Source of the DNA: Ensifer sp. USDA 6670
GTDB taxonomy: Bacteria; Pseudomonadota; Alphaproteobacteria; Rhizobiales; Rhizobiaceae
Length of the DNA stretch: 64,000 bases
Direction of reading: 5' to 3'
Assembly (NCBI GenBank): GCA_000421085.1
Contig: ATWE01000004.1
Coordinates: 1-64,000 of the forward strand
The translations under genes and the position numbers were made by a program. Below the pieces are notes generated by a model that saw only the letters and a program-made list of their open reading frames with translations, searched no databases and had not been told where the DNA came from. The stretch's first letter is position 1. Each line of letters opens with the position of its first letter. This document shows, piece after piece, positions 50,059 to 63,000 of this stretch.

Positions 50059-50970
50059 ATGGCGAAACTTGCTTCAGCCCTCGTCAGCCGCCTGGTCATA
50101 ATCATTCCCTATGCCTGGCTCCTGTTCTTCTTCCTCATCCCCTTCTTCATCGTCTTCCGCATCTCGCTGTCGCAGACGGCCGTGGCGATGCCGCCCTATA
50201 TGCCGGTCTTCGACCTGGCCGGCGGCCTTTCCGGCATCATGGAGAAGCTGGGCGAATTCTCGCTCGACAACTACGTCTGGCTGACGGAGGACGTCCTCTA
50301 TTTCAACGCCTATGTGTCGAGCGTCGTCATCGCCGCCATCTCGACCTTCCTGACGCTCCTGATCGGCTATCCGATCGCCTATGGCATGGCAAAGGCGCCG
50401 CGCTCGCTGCGGCCTACGCTGCTGATGATGGTGATCCTGCCCTTCTGGACGAGCTTTCTGATCCGCGTCTATGCCTGGATCGCCATCCTGAAGCCGGAGG
50501 GCCTGCTCAACCAGTTTCTGTCGGCGGTCGGCCTGATCGATCAGCCGCTCATCATCCTCAACACCAACGCGGCGATCTATATCGGCATCGTCTATTCCTA
50601 TCTGCCCTTCATGGTGCTGCCGATCTACTCGGCGCTCGAGAAGATGGATCATTCGCTGACGGAAGCCGCCCAGGACCTCGGCTGCACGCCTGCCGCCGCC
50701 TTCTGGCGTGTGACCTTTCCCCTGTCGCTCCCCGGCGTCGTGGCCGGTTGTCTGCTCGTTTTCATTCCGGCTGTCGGCGAATTCGTGATTCCCGACCTTC
50801 TCGGCGGCTCGGAAACGCTGATGATCGGCAAGACCTTGTGGAGCGAGTTCAATTCCAATCGCGACTGGCCGGTTTCGTCGGCGGTGGCGATCATCCTGCT
50901 CATGATCCTGGTGATACCCATCGTCTATTTTCAGAACATTCAGGCCAAAGCCGACGACGAGGGGAGGTGA
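50059..50970 (+). CDS. potH: Polyamine ABC transporter permease (PotH type)
   Basis: A 303-residue inner membrane permease with six segments and the EAA loop MDHSLTEAAQDLGCTPAAAF (about 196-215). It lies 4 bases after potG. Confidence 0.94.
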   Translation: MAKLASALVSRLVIIIPYAWLLFFFLIPFFIVFRISLSQTAVAMPPYMPVFDLAGGLSGIMEKLGEFSLDNYVWLTEDVLYFNAYVSSVVIAAISTFLTLLIGYPIAYGMAKAPRSLRPTLLMMVILPFWTSFLIRVYAWIAILKPEGLLNQFLSAVGLIDQPLIILNTNAAIYIGIVYSYLPFMVLPIYSALEKMDHSLTEAAQDLGCTPAAAFWRVTFPLSLPGVVAGCLLVFIPAVGEFVIPDLLGGSETLMIGKTLWSEFNSNRDWPVSSAVAIILLMILVIPIVYFQNIQAKADDEGR

Positions 50971-50973
50971 GCT

Positions 50974-51795
50974 ATGGAGAAGTGGTCCCGTTTCAACATC
51001 GCCTCGGTCGTTCTGGGATTCGGCTTTCTCTATCTGCCGATCGTGCTCCTGGTGATCTTCTCCTTCAACGAGTCGAAACTGGTCACCGTCTGGGCCGGCT
51101 TCTCGACCAAATGGTACACCCAGCTATGGCATAACCAGGGCCTTCTGGACGCGGCCTGGGTAACGATCCGGGTGGCGCTCCTTTCGGCGACCTGCGCGAC
51201 CGTCCTCGGAACTCTGGCGGCGCTCGCGCTGGTGCGCTACACCCGCTTTCGCGGCCGCGTTCTGTTTTCCGGCATGGTCTATGCGCCTCTGGTGATGCCG
51301 GAGGTGATCACCGGCCTGTCGCTGCTGCTGCTCTTCGTGGCGATCGGGTTCGACCGCGGTTTCTGGACGATCACGCTCGCCCATATCACCTTCACCATGT
51401 GTTTCGTTGCGGTCGTGGTCCAGTCGCGTCTTCTGAGCTTCGACCAGTCGATCGAAGAGGCGGCGCTCGATCTCGGCGCGACCCCGGTCACGACCTTCTT
51501 CGCGATCACGCTGCCGGTAATCGCGCCGGCCGTCTTTTCCGGCTGGATTCTCGCCTTCACGCTCTCGCTCGACGATCTCGTGATTTCGAGCTTCACGACC
51601 GGGCCGGGCGCCACGACGCTGCCGATGAAGATCTATAGCCAGGTCCGTCTCGGGGTGACGCCGGAAATCAACGCCATCTGCACGATCCTGATCGGCATCG
51701 TCGCGCTGGGTGTGATCGTCGCATCGATCGTCACGAAGCGTCGTGAAGTCCAGCGCGAAAAGGACGAGCGAGCAGCCTTCGCGGCGATTGGGTGA
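50974..51795 (+). CDS. potI: Polyamine ABC transporter permease (PotI type)
   Basis: A 273-residue permease with the EAA loop SIEEAALDLGATPVTTFFAI (about 158-177). GGGGAGG is at the end of potH, 3 bases apart. It is the last gene of the operon and converges with the AsmA-like gene after 12 bases. Confidence 0.94.
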   Translation: MEKWSRFNIASVVLGFGFLYLPIVLLVIFSFNESKLVTVWAGFSTKWYTQLWHNQGLLDAAWVTIRVALLSATCATVLGTLAALALVRYTRFRGRVLFSGMVYAPLVMPEVITGLSLLLLFVAIGFDRGFWTITLAHITFTMCFVAVVVQSRLLSFDQSIEEAALDLGATPVTTFFAITLPVIAPAVFSGWILAFTLSLDDLVISSFTTGPGATTLPMKIYSQVRLGVTPEINAICTILIGIVALGVIVASIVTKRREVQREKDERAAFAAIG

Positions 51796-51807
51796 TAGCC
51801 TTTGATG

Positions 51808-53652
51808 TCACTTTGGGCTGAGGAGAACGGAAAGCGGTGAGATTACTGCATTCGGCCAGGAGCCGCCGATGAAGAACTGCAGCGGCTCCCCGCCGGCCTC
51901 GGGGCCTGCGAGCGTCCCCGCCAGGGCCAGACTGCCGCTTCGATAGGGGACGACGCCGGTCACCGAAATATTGCCGGCGGGGCCGACGAATGCGGCCCGG
52001 TCCAGCCGGGCGGTGCCGCCGCCGAAGCTCGCCTCGATGTCTGCCGTCTGGAATTCGAGCGTGCCGTCGCTTGCCTGCGACAGGGAGAAGAATTCCCCCT
52101 TGCGCACGAGATCGGTGAAGGCGTGGACGTCGAAGTCGGCGACTCTGCCATTGGTGAGAGAGTAATCGAGACGACCGAACACGTCGGCGGCGCCCGTCTC
52201 CCACACCGGGCGGCCGGTCGCAAGATCGACCCTGAGAATGCCCCGGCCTGTCGGAACCGGACCCTTGAGGCCGAAGCTGTCGAGAACGGCAGCGAAGTCG
52301 GCATCTTTCAGGTTTACTTGCAGCTTGCCGCCTTGACCCACCCCTTTTTCCGAGAGCACTGCGCGGCCGCTCAACCTGCCATTCGCGTAGGTGCTGTCTC
52401 CGATGTCGAGCGAAACCCGGCTGCCATCGATCATCACCCCGGCGGCGACATCGGTCAGGTGCAGCGGACCGGCCAGGACTTCCTGCGCCGAGAGTCGGAC
52501 ATCCAGGCGCCAGCCCCCGACAAGAGCCTGGGCCATTCGCCATCCGCGCTCGTCCTCCTGCGCCGGCCTCAGCGTTGCCAAGGGCAAACCGTTGAGATCG
52601 ATCCGGTCGAAGGCGAGCGTGCCTTCCACGCGCGGCCCTTTGCCGGAGGGCAATTGCACGTCCAGAACGCCCGTCGCCGTGGCCTCGCCGACCGCCAGCT
52701 GAAGGTCCTCGAGCTTCAACGCCGTCTCGCCGGTGGTCACCTTCGTATCGATACTGAATCCGCCCGGAGGCAATCCCGCGTCCGGCGCCCCCCGGTACCA
52801 TGCGGCAAGCGCTGCCAGCGAAGGTGCGGACATTTGCAGATGGCCGGAGGCGAAAGGCTGCGCCGAGAAATTGCCGGTCCCCTCGAAGGAGAAGGTCAAC
52901 GGAGCCGACGTCAGCGATGTCTTGAGAGCGGCGTTGTGCCTGGCAAGAAGGGAGAGCGGCTCTTCGCATACAAAGGCCCAGCCTACCGTTTCGCCGCCGA
53001 TGATCGCGGAAAATTGTGCGCTCAGCCGCCCCCCGAAGGAGGGCCATTTGAGGGTACCGGAAATCCCCGCAACGTCTATGCCCTCCCCGGTTGCCGCCAT
53101 GCGATCGACAACGCGGAAGCGGCCATTCTCGATCGTGATGTCTCCGAATGGAGCCTCATCCTGCGGCACGGCATTGCCCGGCGGCACCAGCCAGTGCGGC
53201 TTTTGCCAGTTGACGGTGCCGTCGGCCCCGCGCTCGAGGGTGATGACCGGATCGACGAGCGTGATCTCTTCAAGAGCCTGTTCGCCGCGAAGTGCGGAAA
53301 GCAGGCTGAATGAGGCGGTGATCCGGCCGATCTCTGCGAGCCGGCGCGGTTCGGGTCCGGTGGAGACGATCGTGGTTGCGGGGAGCGTGACCAGCGGTTC
53401 CGGCCAGAACCGGACTTCCGGCTCGCCGCCGATCGTGCTTTTTCCGCCCGACCAGTCGTCGAGCATCCGCTCCATCGTCGCGCGGGCCTCGGTCGTCGAA
53501 ACCACGAGCGGCAGCGCGGCATTGTATGCGGCGGCGAGGGCGATGCCTATGGCGGCCGACCAAATGAGATGGCGTCGGCGAAGCCGCGCCCACAGCCGCG
53601 AATCGCGCAATATCTGGAACATCTTCCTCGTCATTTCGGTCGGACTTGCCAT
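51808..53652 (-). CDS. AsmA-family protein
   Basis: A protein of about 614 residues with one N-terminal membrane segment (HLIWSAAIGIALAAAYNAAL) and a long periplasmic beta-rich body ending in the AsmA_2-type region (VPTGRGILRVDLATGRPVWE, then DVFGRLDYSLTNGRVADFDV). AsmA relatives bridge the membranes and affect outer membrane lipid supply. The start is uncertain: ATG 53652, 53634 or 53622, or an upstream ATG 53712. Confidence 0.85.
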   Translation of the reverse strand: MASPTEMTRKMFQILRDSRLWARLRRRHLIWSAAIGIALAAAYNAALPLVVSTTEARATMERMLDDWSGGKSTIGGEPEVRFWPEPLVTLPATTIVSTGPEPRRLAEIGRITASFSLLSALRGEQALEEITLVDPVITLERGADGTVNWQKPHWLVPPGNAVPQDEAPFGDITIENGRFRVVDRMAATGEGIDVAGISGTLKWPSFGGRLSAQFSAIIGGETVGWAFVCEEPLSLLARHNAALKTSLTSAPLTFSFEGTGNFSAQPFASGHLQMSAPSLAALAAWYRGAPDAGLPPGGFSIDTKVTTGETALKLEDLQLAVGEATATGVLDVQLPSGKGPRVEGTLAFDRIDLNGLPLATLRPAQEDERGWRMAQALVGGWRLDVRLSAQEVLAGPLHLTDVAAGVMIDGSRVSLDIGDSTYANGRLSGRAVLSEKGVGQGGKLQVNLKDADFAAVLDSFGLKGPVPTGRGILRVDLATGRPVWETGAADVFGRLDYSLTNGRVADFDVHAFTDLVRKGEFFSLSQASDGTLEFQTADIEASFGGGTARLDRAAFVGPAGNISVTGVVPYRSGSLALAGTLAGPEAGGEPLQFFIGGSWPNAVISPLSVLLSPK

Positions 53653-53807
53653 CGCCTCGGGTAAGCCGCTTGGATAGGACGTCGGCTTGCATAAAGCAAA
53701 CGCCACCGACATGGAAATGTCGCCGTCGCGACCGCGCGAAGCCGCATCCCCACTGTTTGTTTCGCGCTGCAGCATGATATAGAAAAGTCCGAAGAGTGGA
53801 GGAGAGC

Positions 53808-55760
<1,953 letters not shown>

Positions 55761-55866
55761 GTTGGGGCTGACATCCGTCTCACTCGCATACCGCAAGCGG
55801 ACGTTGCCGTAGTGCCGGCTCGTCCCCAGCCACCTCATCCCCGCGACGCGCGCAGGAACACGTGAT

Positions 55867-57567
55867 TTATGACCTGCGCTCGAGCGACCGGGACACCAGG
55901 ATGACGGGGACCATACCGGCGAGGACGATGATCATCGCCGCAACGGAGGCGTCTTCCACCTTCGCACGCGAGGCATCCTCGTAGACGAGCGTCGCGAGCG
56001 TATTGAAATTGAACGGACGCAGCATGATGGTCGCGGAAAGCTCCTTCATCGTCTCTATGAAGACGAGGAGCGCGGCCGTCAGCACTGCGGGCCGCATCAT
56101 CGGCAGGAGCACTGCGCGCAGCGTCTGGCCGCTAGTGCGACCGAGCGCGCGTGCGGCCATGTCCAGATGCGGCGACAGTTTCTGAAAGCCGGCCTCGAGC
56201 GTCCCTTCCGCCATGGTCAGGAACCGGACCGTGCAGGCATAGACGATGGCAAAGCCGGTGCCGCTCATGAGTAGGCCGGTGGAAATCCCGAAAAGCCCCC
56301 GCATCTCGGCGTCGATGGTGTTGTCGAGGGCCGCGAGCGGGAAGAGCACCCCGATTGCCAGTACCGTTCCGGGCACGCCATAGCCGAAGGAGGCGAGCCG
56401 CCCGGCGATATCGGTGATGCGCGAGCGCCCGGTGCGAGCCGCATAGGCAAGCACGAAACCCAGGAGCACGGTCGCAAACGCCGTCAGGCCGGACACGAGG
56501 ATGCTGTGCAGCAGCGCGCTCAGGAGGCGCGGCGCCAGGAACTGGTCGAGACGTTTCAGGGCATAGTCGCCCAGAACGAGAAAGGGAACGGCAAAGCCCG
56601 ACAGTATCGGCAGAAGGCAGGCGGCCGTCGCCGCCCATTTCTTCCAGCCGGAAAGTTTCAGCCTCGCGGCGTCGTGAACTGCGGCCGTGGTCTTCTGGCT
56701 CGCAAAGCGCTGTCTGCGGCGTGCCGCCCGCTCGACCATCATCAGGCCGATGACGAAAACCAGCATTATGCAGGCGATCTGCGCCGCGCCGGCGAGGCTG
56801 CCACGGTTGAGCCAGGTATCGAAGATGGAGAAGGTCAGGGTCTGCACGCCGAGAAATTCGACCGCCCCGATATCGTTCAGCGTTTCCATCGCAACGAGCG
56901 TGAGGCCGATCATGATCGCCGGCCGCGCCATCGGAAGCTGGACGCGGAAGAAGACCTTCAGCGGTCCGGCGCCGAGCGTGCGCGCCACGTCCGCGGCGGC
57001 GCGGCCCTGCATGAGGAACATGGAACGGCAGGCGAGATAGATATAGGGATAGAGCACCGAGCTCAGCACGAGCACGGCGCCGCCGAGGGAGCGCACTTCG
57101 GGAAACCAGTAATCGCGGCTCGTCTGAAATCCGAAGAGGGCCCGGACCAGGCCCTGCACAGGGCCGGTGAAGGTGAGCAACTCCCCGAAGGCATAGGCCG
57201 AAAGATAGGCCGGTATGGCAAGCGGCAGCACCAGGGCCGCGGAAAGGAAGCGGCGTAATGGAAATTCATAGGTCGCTACCAGCCAGGCGGTGACGATGCC
57301 GATCACGGCGGTGGCGGTGCCTGTGAACAGGACCAGGAGAAGCGTGCGACCGGTTGCACGCGGGATCACGTTTTCAATGAGATGCGGCCAGTCTGCGGTG
57401 CCGCCGGAAATGGCGAGCCACGCAATGGCAAGAATCGGCATGAGCACGACGGCGGAGGCGAGTCCGGCCCAGCCGGTGAGCAGCGGGTGGTGAAGGCCGG
57501 TGCCGGAGCTGGCGTAGCGCCGCTTGAGGCTTTTGGCGGTGAAGTGCAAACGATCCGTCCGAAGCAA
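55867..57567 (-). CDS. fbpB: Orphan iron(III)-type ABC transporter permease (FbpB/SfuB)
   Basis: A 566-residue double permease with about 12 membrane segments and two EAA loops (DVARTLGAGPLKVFFRVQLP at about 188-207; MAARALGRTSGQTLRAVLLP at about 485-504), as in FbpB/CysT-like fusions. No binding protein or ATPase gene is adjacent. The start is uncertain: the most upstream start codon is TTG 57567 and no ATG with a ribosome binding site was found. Confidence 0.87.
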   Translation of the reverse strand: MLRTDRLHFTAKSLKRRYASSGTGLHHPLLTGWAGLASAVVLMPILAIAWLAISGGTADWPHLIENVIPRATGRTLLLVLFTGTATAVIGIVTAWLVATYEFPLRRFLSAALVLPLAIPAYLSAYAFGELLTFTGPVQGLVRALFGFQTSRDYWFPEVRSLGGAVLVLSSVLYPYIYLACRSMFLMQGRAAADVARTLGAGPLKVFFRVQLPMARPAIMIGLTLVAMETLNDIGAVEFLGVQTLTFSIFDTWLNRGSLAGAAQIACIMLVFVIGLMMVERAARRRQRFASQKTTAAVHDAARLKLSGWKKWAATAACLLPILSGFAVPFLVLGDYALKRLDQFLAPRLLSALLHSILVSGLTAFATVLLGFVLAYAARTGRSRITDIAGRLASFGYGVPGTVLAIGVLFPLAALDNTIDAEMRGLFGISTGLLMSGTGFAIVYACTVRFLTMAEGTLEAGFQKLSPHLDMAARALGRTSGQTLRAVLLPMMRPAVLTAALLVFIETMKELSATIMLRPFNFNTLATLVYEDASRAKVEDASVAAMIIVLAGMVPVILVSRSLERRS

Positions 57568-57671
57568 TGCCGATCGAAATGACGAGTGAGGGAACGGGCC
57601 GCAGTTTCCTCAACCTTCAAGAACCGACAAACTGGCTCCCGCAGGTCAACATTTCCTTACAGCATTCGGGC

Positions 57672-61070
<3,399 letters not shown>

Positions 61071-61100
61071 CGGCAGACCTACTGACGGATCGCTTGCGCG

Positions 61101-61115
61101 TTAACGCTCTATTAA
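61101..61115. promoter_or_regulatory. TTAA-N7-TTAA (CtrA-type) box upstream of cbrA
   Basis: TTAACGCTCTATTAA has the exact half-site spacing of the CtrA consensus and lies 30 bases upstream of the cbrA start codon. Binding is inferred. Confidence 0.5.
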
Positions 61116-61197
61116 TACCCAGCCCGCGGGCGAGGGTCCAGCAACGGGACGGCGTCGGCCACGTGTTTCGGCGCGGAAGGTTAATAGGCAGGGATAA

Positions 61198-61230
61198 TTG
61201 TGCGATGCACAAAATTATTGCAATGCACAA
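61198..61230. promoter_or_regulatory. Candidate PhaR-type operator of phaP
   Basis: TTGTGC-GAT-GCACAA is a perfect inverted repeat at 61198-61212. ATGCACAA then recurs at 61223-61230, overlapping the end of the -35 box described below. TGC/GCA dyads are bound by PhaR-family phasin regulators; which protein binds here is inferred. Confidence 0.5.
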
Positions 61231-61246
61231 TGAAATCGACTATAGA
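61218..61246 (+). promoter_or_regulatory. phaP promoter candidate
   Basis: TTGCAA (61218-61223) and TATAGA (61241-61246) are 17 bases apart and 57 bases before the phaP start. Both boxes match four of six consensus bases. Confidence 0.5.
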
Positions 61247-61302
61247 ACGGTCATCCATCAAAATGGCGCCTCTGAAGAGGGCCACACCAAGGAGCGCATG
61301 AA

Positions 61303-61749
61303 ATGGCTACCAGGAAGACCGAAGACGCATTTTCCCTCTCTTTCGACCCGACCAAGTTTGCCGACAGCTTCCGCGAGTTCGCCGAAAAGGGCGCCGCGCA
61401 GTCGAAGGAAGCCTACGCCAAGATGAAGACCGCTACCGAAGAAGCAGCGAAGACCGTCGAAGCGACGGTCGAGAGTGCTCAGTCGGGCACCGTCGAACTC
61501 GGCCTCAAGGCCATCGACGCGCTGCGCACCAACGCCGAGAGCTCGCTCTCGCACATGGAAGCTCTGCTCGGCGTGAGGTCTCTCTCCGAACTCCTCGAAC
61601 TGCAGACCGCCTTCATCCGCAAGCAGGCCGAGCTTGCCGTCGAGCAGGCGAAGACGATGCAGGAAGCAACACGCAAGGTCGCCGAGAATGTTGCCAAGCC
61701 CGGCAAGGAAGCCGCGGAAAAGGCCATGTCCAGCCTCAAGAAGAGCTGA
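61303..61749 (+). CDS. phaP: Phasin PhaP (PHB granule-associated protein)
   Basis: A 148-residue phasin of the Phasin_2 type: amphipathic helices with little variation (EAYAKMKTATEEAAKTVEAT; ELQTAFIRKQAELAVEQAKT). It coats PHB granules. AAGGAG lies about 8 bases before the ATG; the other nearby ATG (61298) is out of frame. A terminator follows. Confidence 0.93.
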   Translation: MATRKTEDAFSLSFDPTKFADSFREFAEKGAAQSKEAYAKMKTATEEAAKTVEATVESAQSGTVELGLKAIDALRTNAESSLSHMEALLGVRSLSELLELQTAFIRKQAELAVEQAKTMQEATRKVAENVAKPGKEAAEKAMSSLKKS

Positions 61750-61777
61750 TCGGCCGCGCTGTATCGATCGGATTCAA

Positions 61778-61815
61778 AGCAAAGACCGAGTGGCTTGCCA
61801 TCCGGTCTTTTTGCT
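61778..61815 (+). terminator. Terminator after phaP
   Basis: AAAGACCG (61781-61788) pairs with CGGTCTTT (61803-61810), extended by GC pairs at the base, with TTTTT in the right arm. An inner TGGC/GCCA hairpin sits in the loop. Confidence 0.8.
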
Positions 61816-61910
61816 GGATAATCTGAACTTAAGGCTTGCAAATCGGTGCGAGTGACCGTATGTGAGCCGCCAAGCGACGACCCAAACGATGTCGGAGTCG
61901 CTTGCCGAGT

Positions 61911-61987
61911 GCGGTTGTAGCTCAGTTGGTTAGAGCGCAGGTTTGTGGCACCTGAGGTCGTAGGTTCGATTCCCACCAACCGTACCA
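61911..61987 (+). tRNA. tRNA-His (GTG anticodon)
   Basis: A 77-base cloverleaf with encoded CCA. The anticodon stem CAGGT/ACCTG encloses TTGTGGC, giving anticodon GTG. The acceptor pairs G1-U72 to G7-C66 with A73, so there is no encoded G-1, the known alphaproteobacterial form of tRNA-His. The T stem has one A-C mismatch (A51-C63). Confidence 0.95.
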
Positions 61988-62134
61988 TTTTCTTCAAGAT
62001 CATCTGTGATCGCCGGTTCTCCTGAGAATAAGCGCACGATCCGCCGCCGGAATATGGACCTGCTCGTCATCCTCCGGCAATGTGACCGCGTGGAACAAGC
62101 ATCATAGCTGCCCGCAAGCCGGCCGGACACCAGA

Positions 62135-62168
62135 CGCCAAGAACACCAAAACGCCAAAACGCCAAGAG
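62135..62168. repeat. Short tandem repeat of ACGCCAAA-like units
   Basis: Four 8-9-base units reading ACGCCAAGA, ACACCAAA, ACGCCAAA and ACGCCAAGA follow each other. It lies between tRNA-His and the dehydrogenase gene. The rest of 61988-62221 shows no gene. Confidence 0.6.
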
Positions 62169-62221
62169 AGCCGTCCCCCAAGCCGCGCCCATAGGCAGCA
62201 CTACGACAGCTGGAGGAGCAG

Positions 62222-62989
62222 GTGGCTGGTCGATTACACGGAAAAATCGCGCTGATCAGCGGCGGGGCAGGGGGGTGTGGTCTCGCAGCCTCCGAGCTTT
62301 TCGCTCGGGAGGGCGCAGCGGTCGGGATCGTCGATCTCCCGCAGAGCGATGGCGAAGCCGTCGCCGCCCGCCTCCGCAGCGACGGCTTCAAGGCTGCTTT
62401 CGCCTCGGCTGATGTGTCGGACGAAGGTCAGGTAACGCAAGCGGTGGAGACGATATCCGGTGAACTCGGACCGATCACGGTCCTGTTCAATCACGCGGGC
62501 ACCATCGTCATTCGGCCGTTTCTGGAGACGACTGTCGAGGAATGGGACCGGCTGATGGCCGTCAACGTGCGCAGCATGTTCCTTGTGACCCGCGCTGTCC
62601 TTCCCCAGATGATCAACGCCGGGGGCGGATCGATCGTGTGCACCTCTTCTATATCGGCGGTTGCGGCAACTCCCATGGAGGTCCTTTACAACACGACCAA
62701 GGGGGCGTGCCACATGTTCGCCCGGTCCGTCGCCGTGGAGTTCAGGGACCGGAACATCCGGTGCAATGCAGTTTGCCCCGGCTTCATCCAGACGGCTCAC
62801 GGCCAGAGGGAAGTCGAAGAGCTGACCCGCTACGGCGTCGATGTTTCCGACGCAGCGATCGCCGTCCAACAGGGGCGGATGTGCCGGCCGGACGAGGTCG
62901 CTAAGGCCGCCCTTTATCTTGCGAGCGATGACGCGAGTTTTGTCAGCGGCGCCCATCTGTTTGTCGACAATTGTTTTACAGCGATGTGA
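62222..62989 (+). CDS. Short-chain dehydrogenase/reductase
   Basis: A 255-residue SDR. The NAD site is ALISGGAGGCGLAASELFAR (about 10-29), with DLPQSDG for cofactor choice, NHAGT (about 88-92) and the catalytic Ser/YxxxK set in CTSSISAVAATPMEVLYNTTK (Tyr and Lys about 157 and 161). GTG start with GGAGGA 5 bases upstream. It sits 11 bases before a lactone-oxidase-like gene, so both may act on the same sugar or polyol. Confidence 0.9.
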   Translation: MAGRLHGKIALISGGAGGCGLAASELFAREGAAVGIVDLPQSDGEAVAARLRSDGFKAAFASADVSDEGQVTQAVETISGELGPITVLFNHAGTIVIRPFLETTVEEWDRLMAVNVRSMFLVTRAVLPQMINAGGGSIVCTSSISAVAATPMEVLYNTTKGACHMFARSVAVEFRDRNIRCNAVCPGFIQTAHGQREVEELTRYGVDVSDAAIAVQQGRMCRPDEVAKAALYLASDDASFVSGAHLFVDNCFTAM

Positions 62990-63000
62990 GGGGGAGAAAC

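Noticed and set aside
61479-62003. Minus-strand 174-codon frame crossing tRNA-His
   Set aside because: The segment VGIEPTTSGATNLRSNQLSY is the well-known false peptide read from a tRNA gene in reverse.
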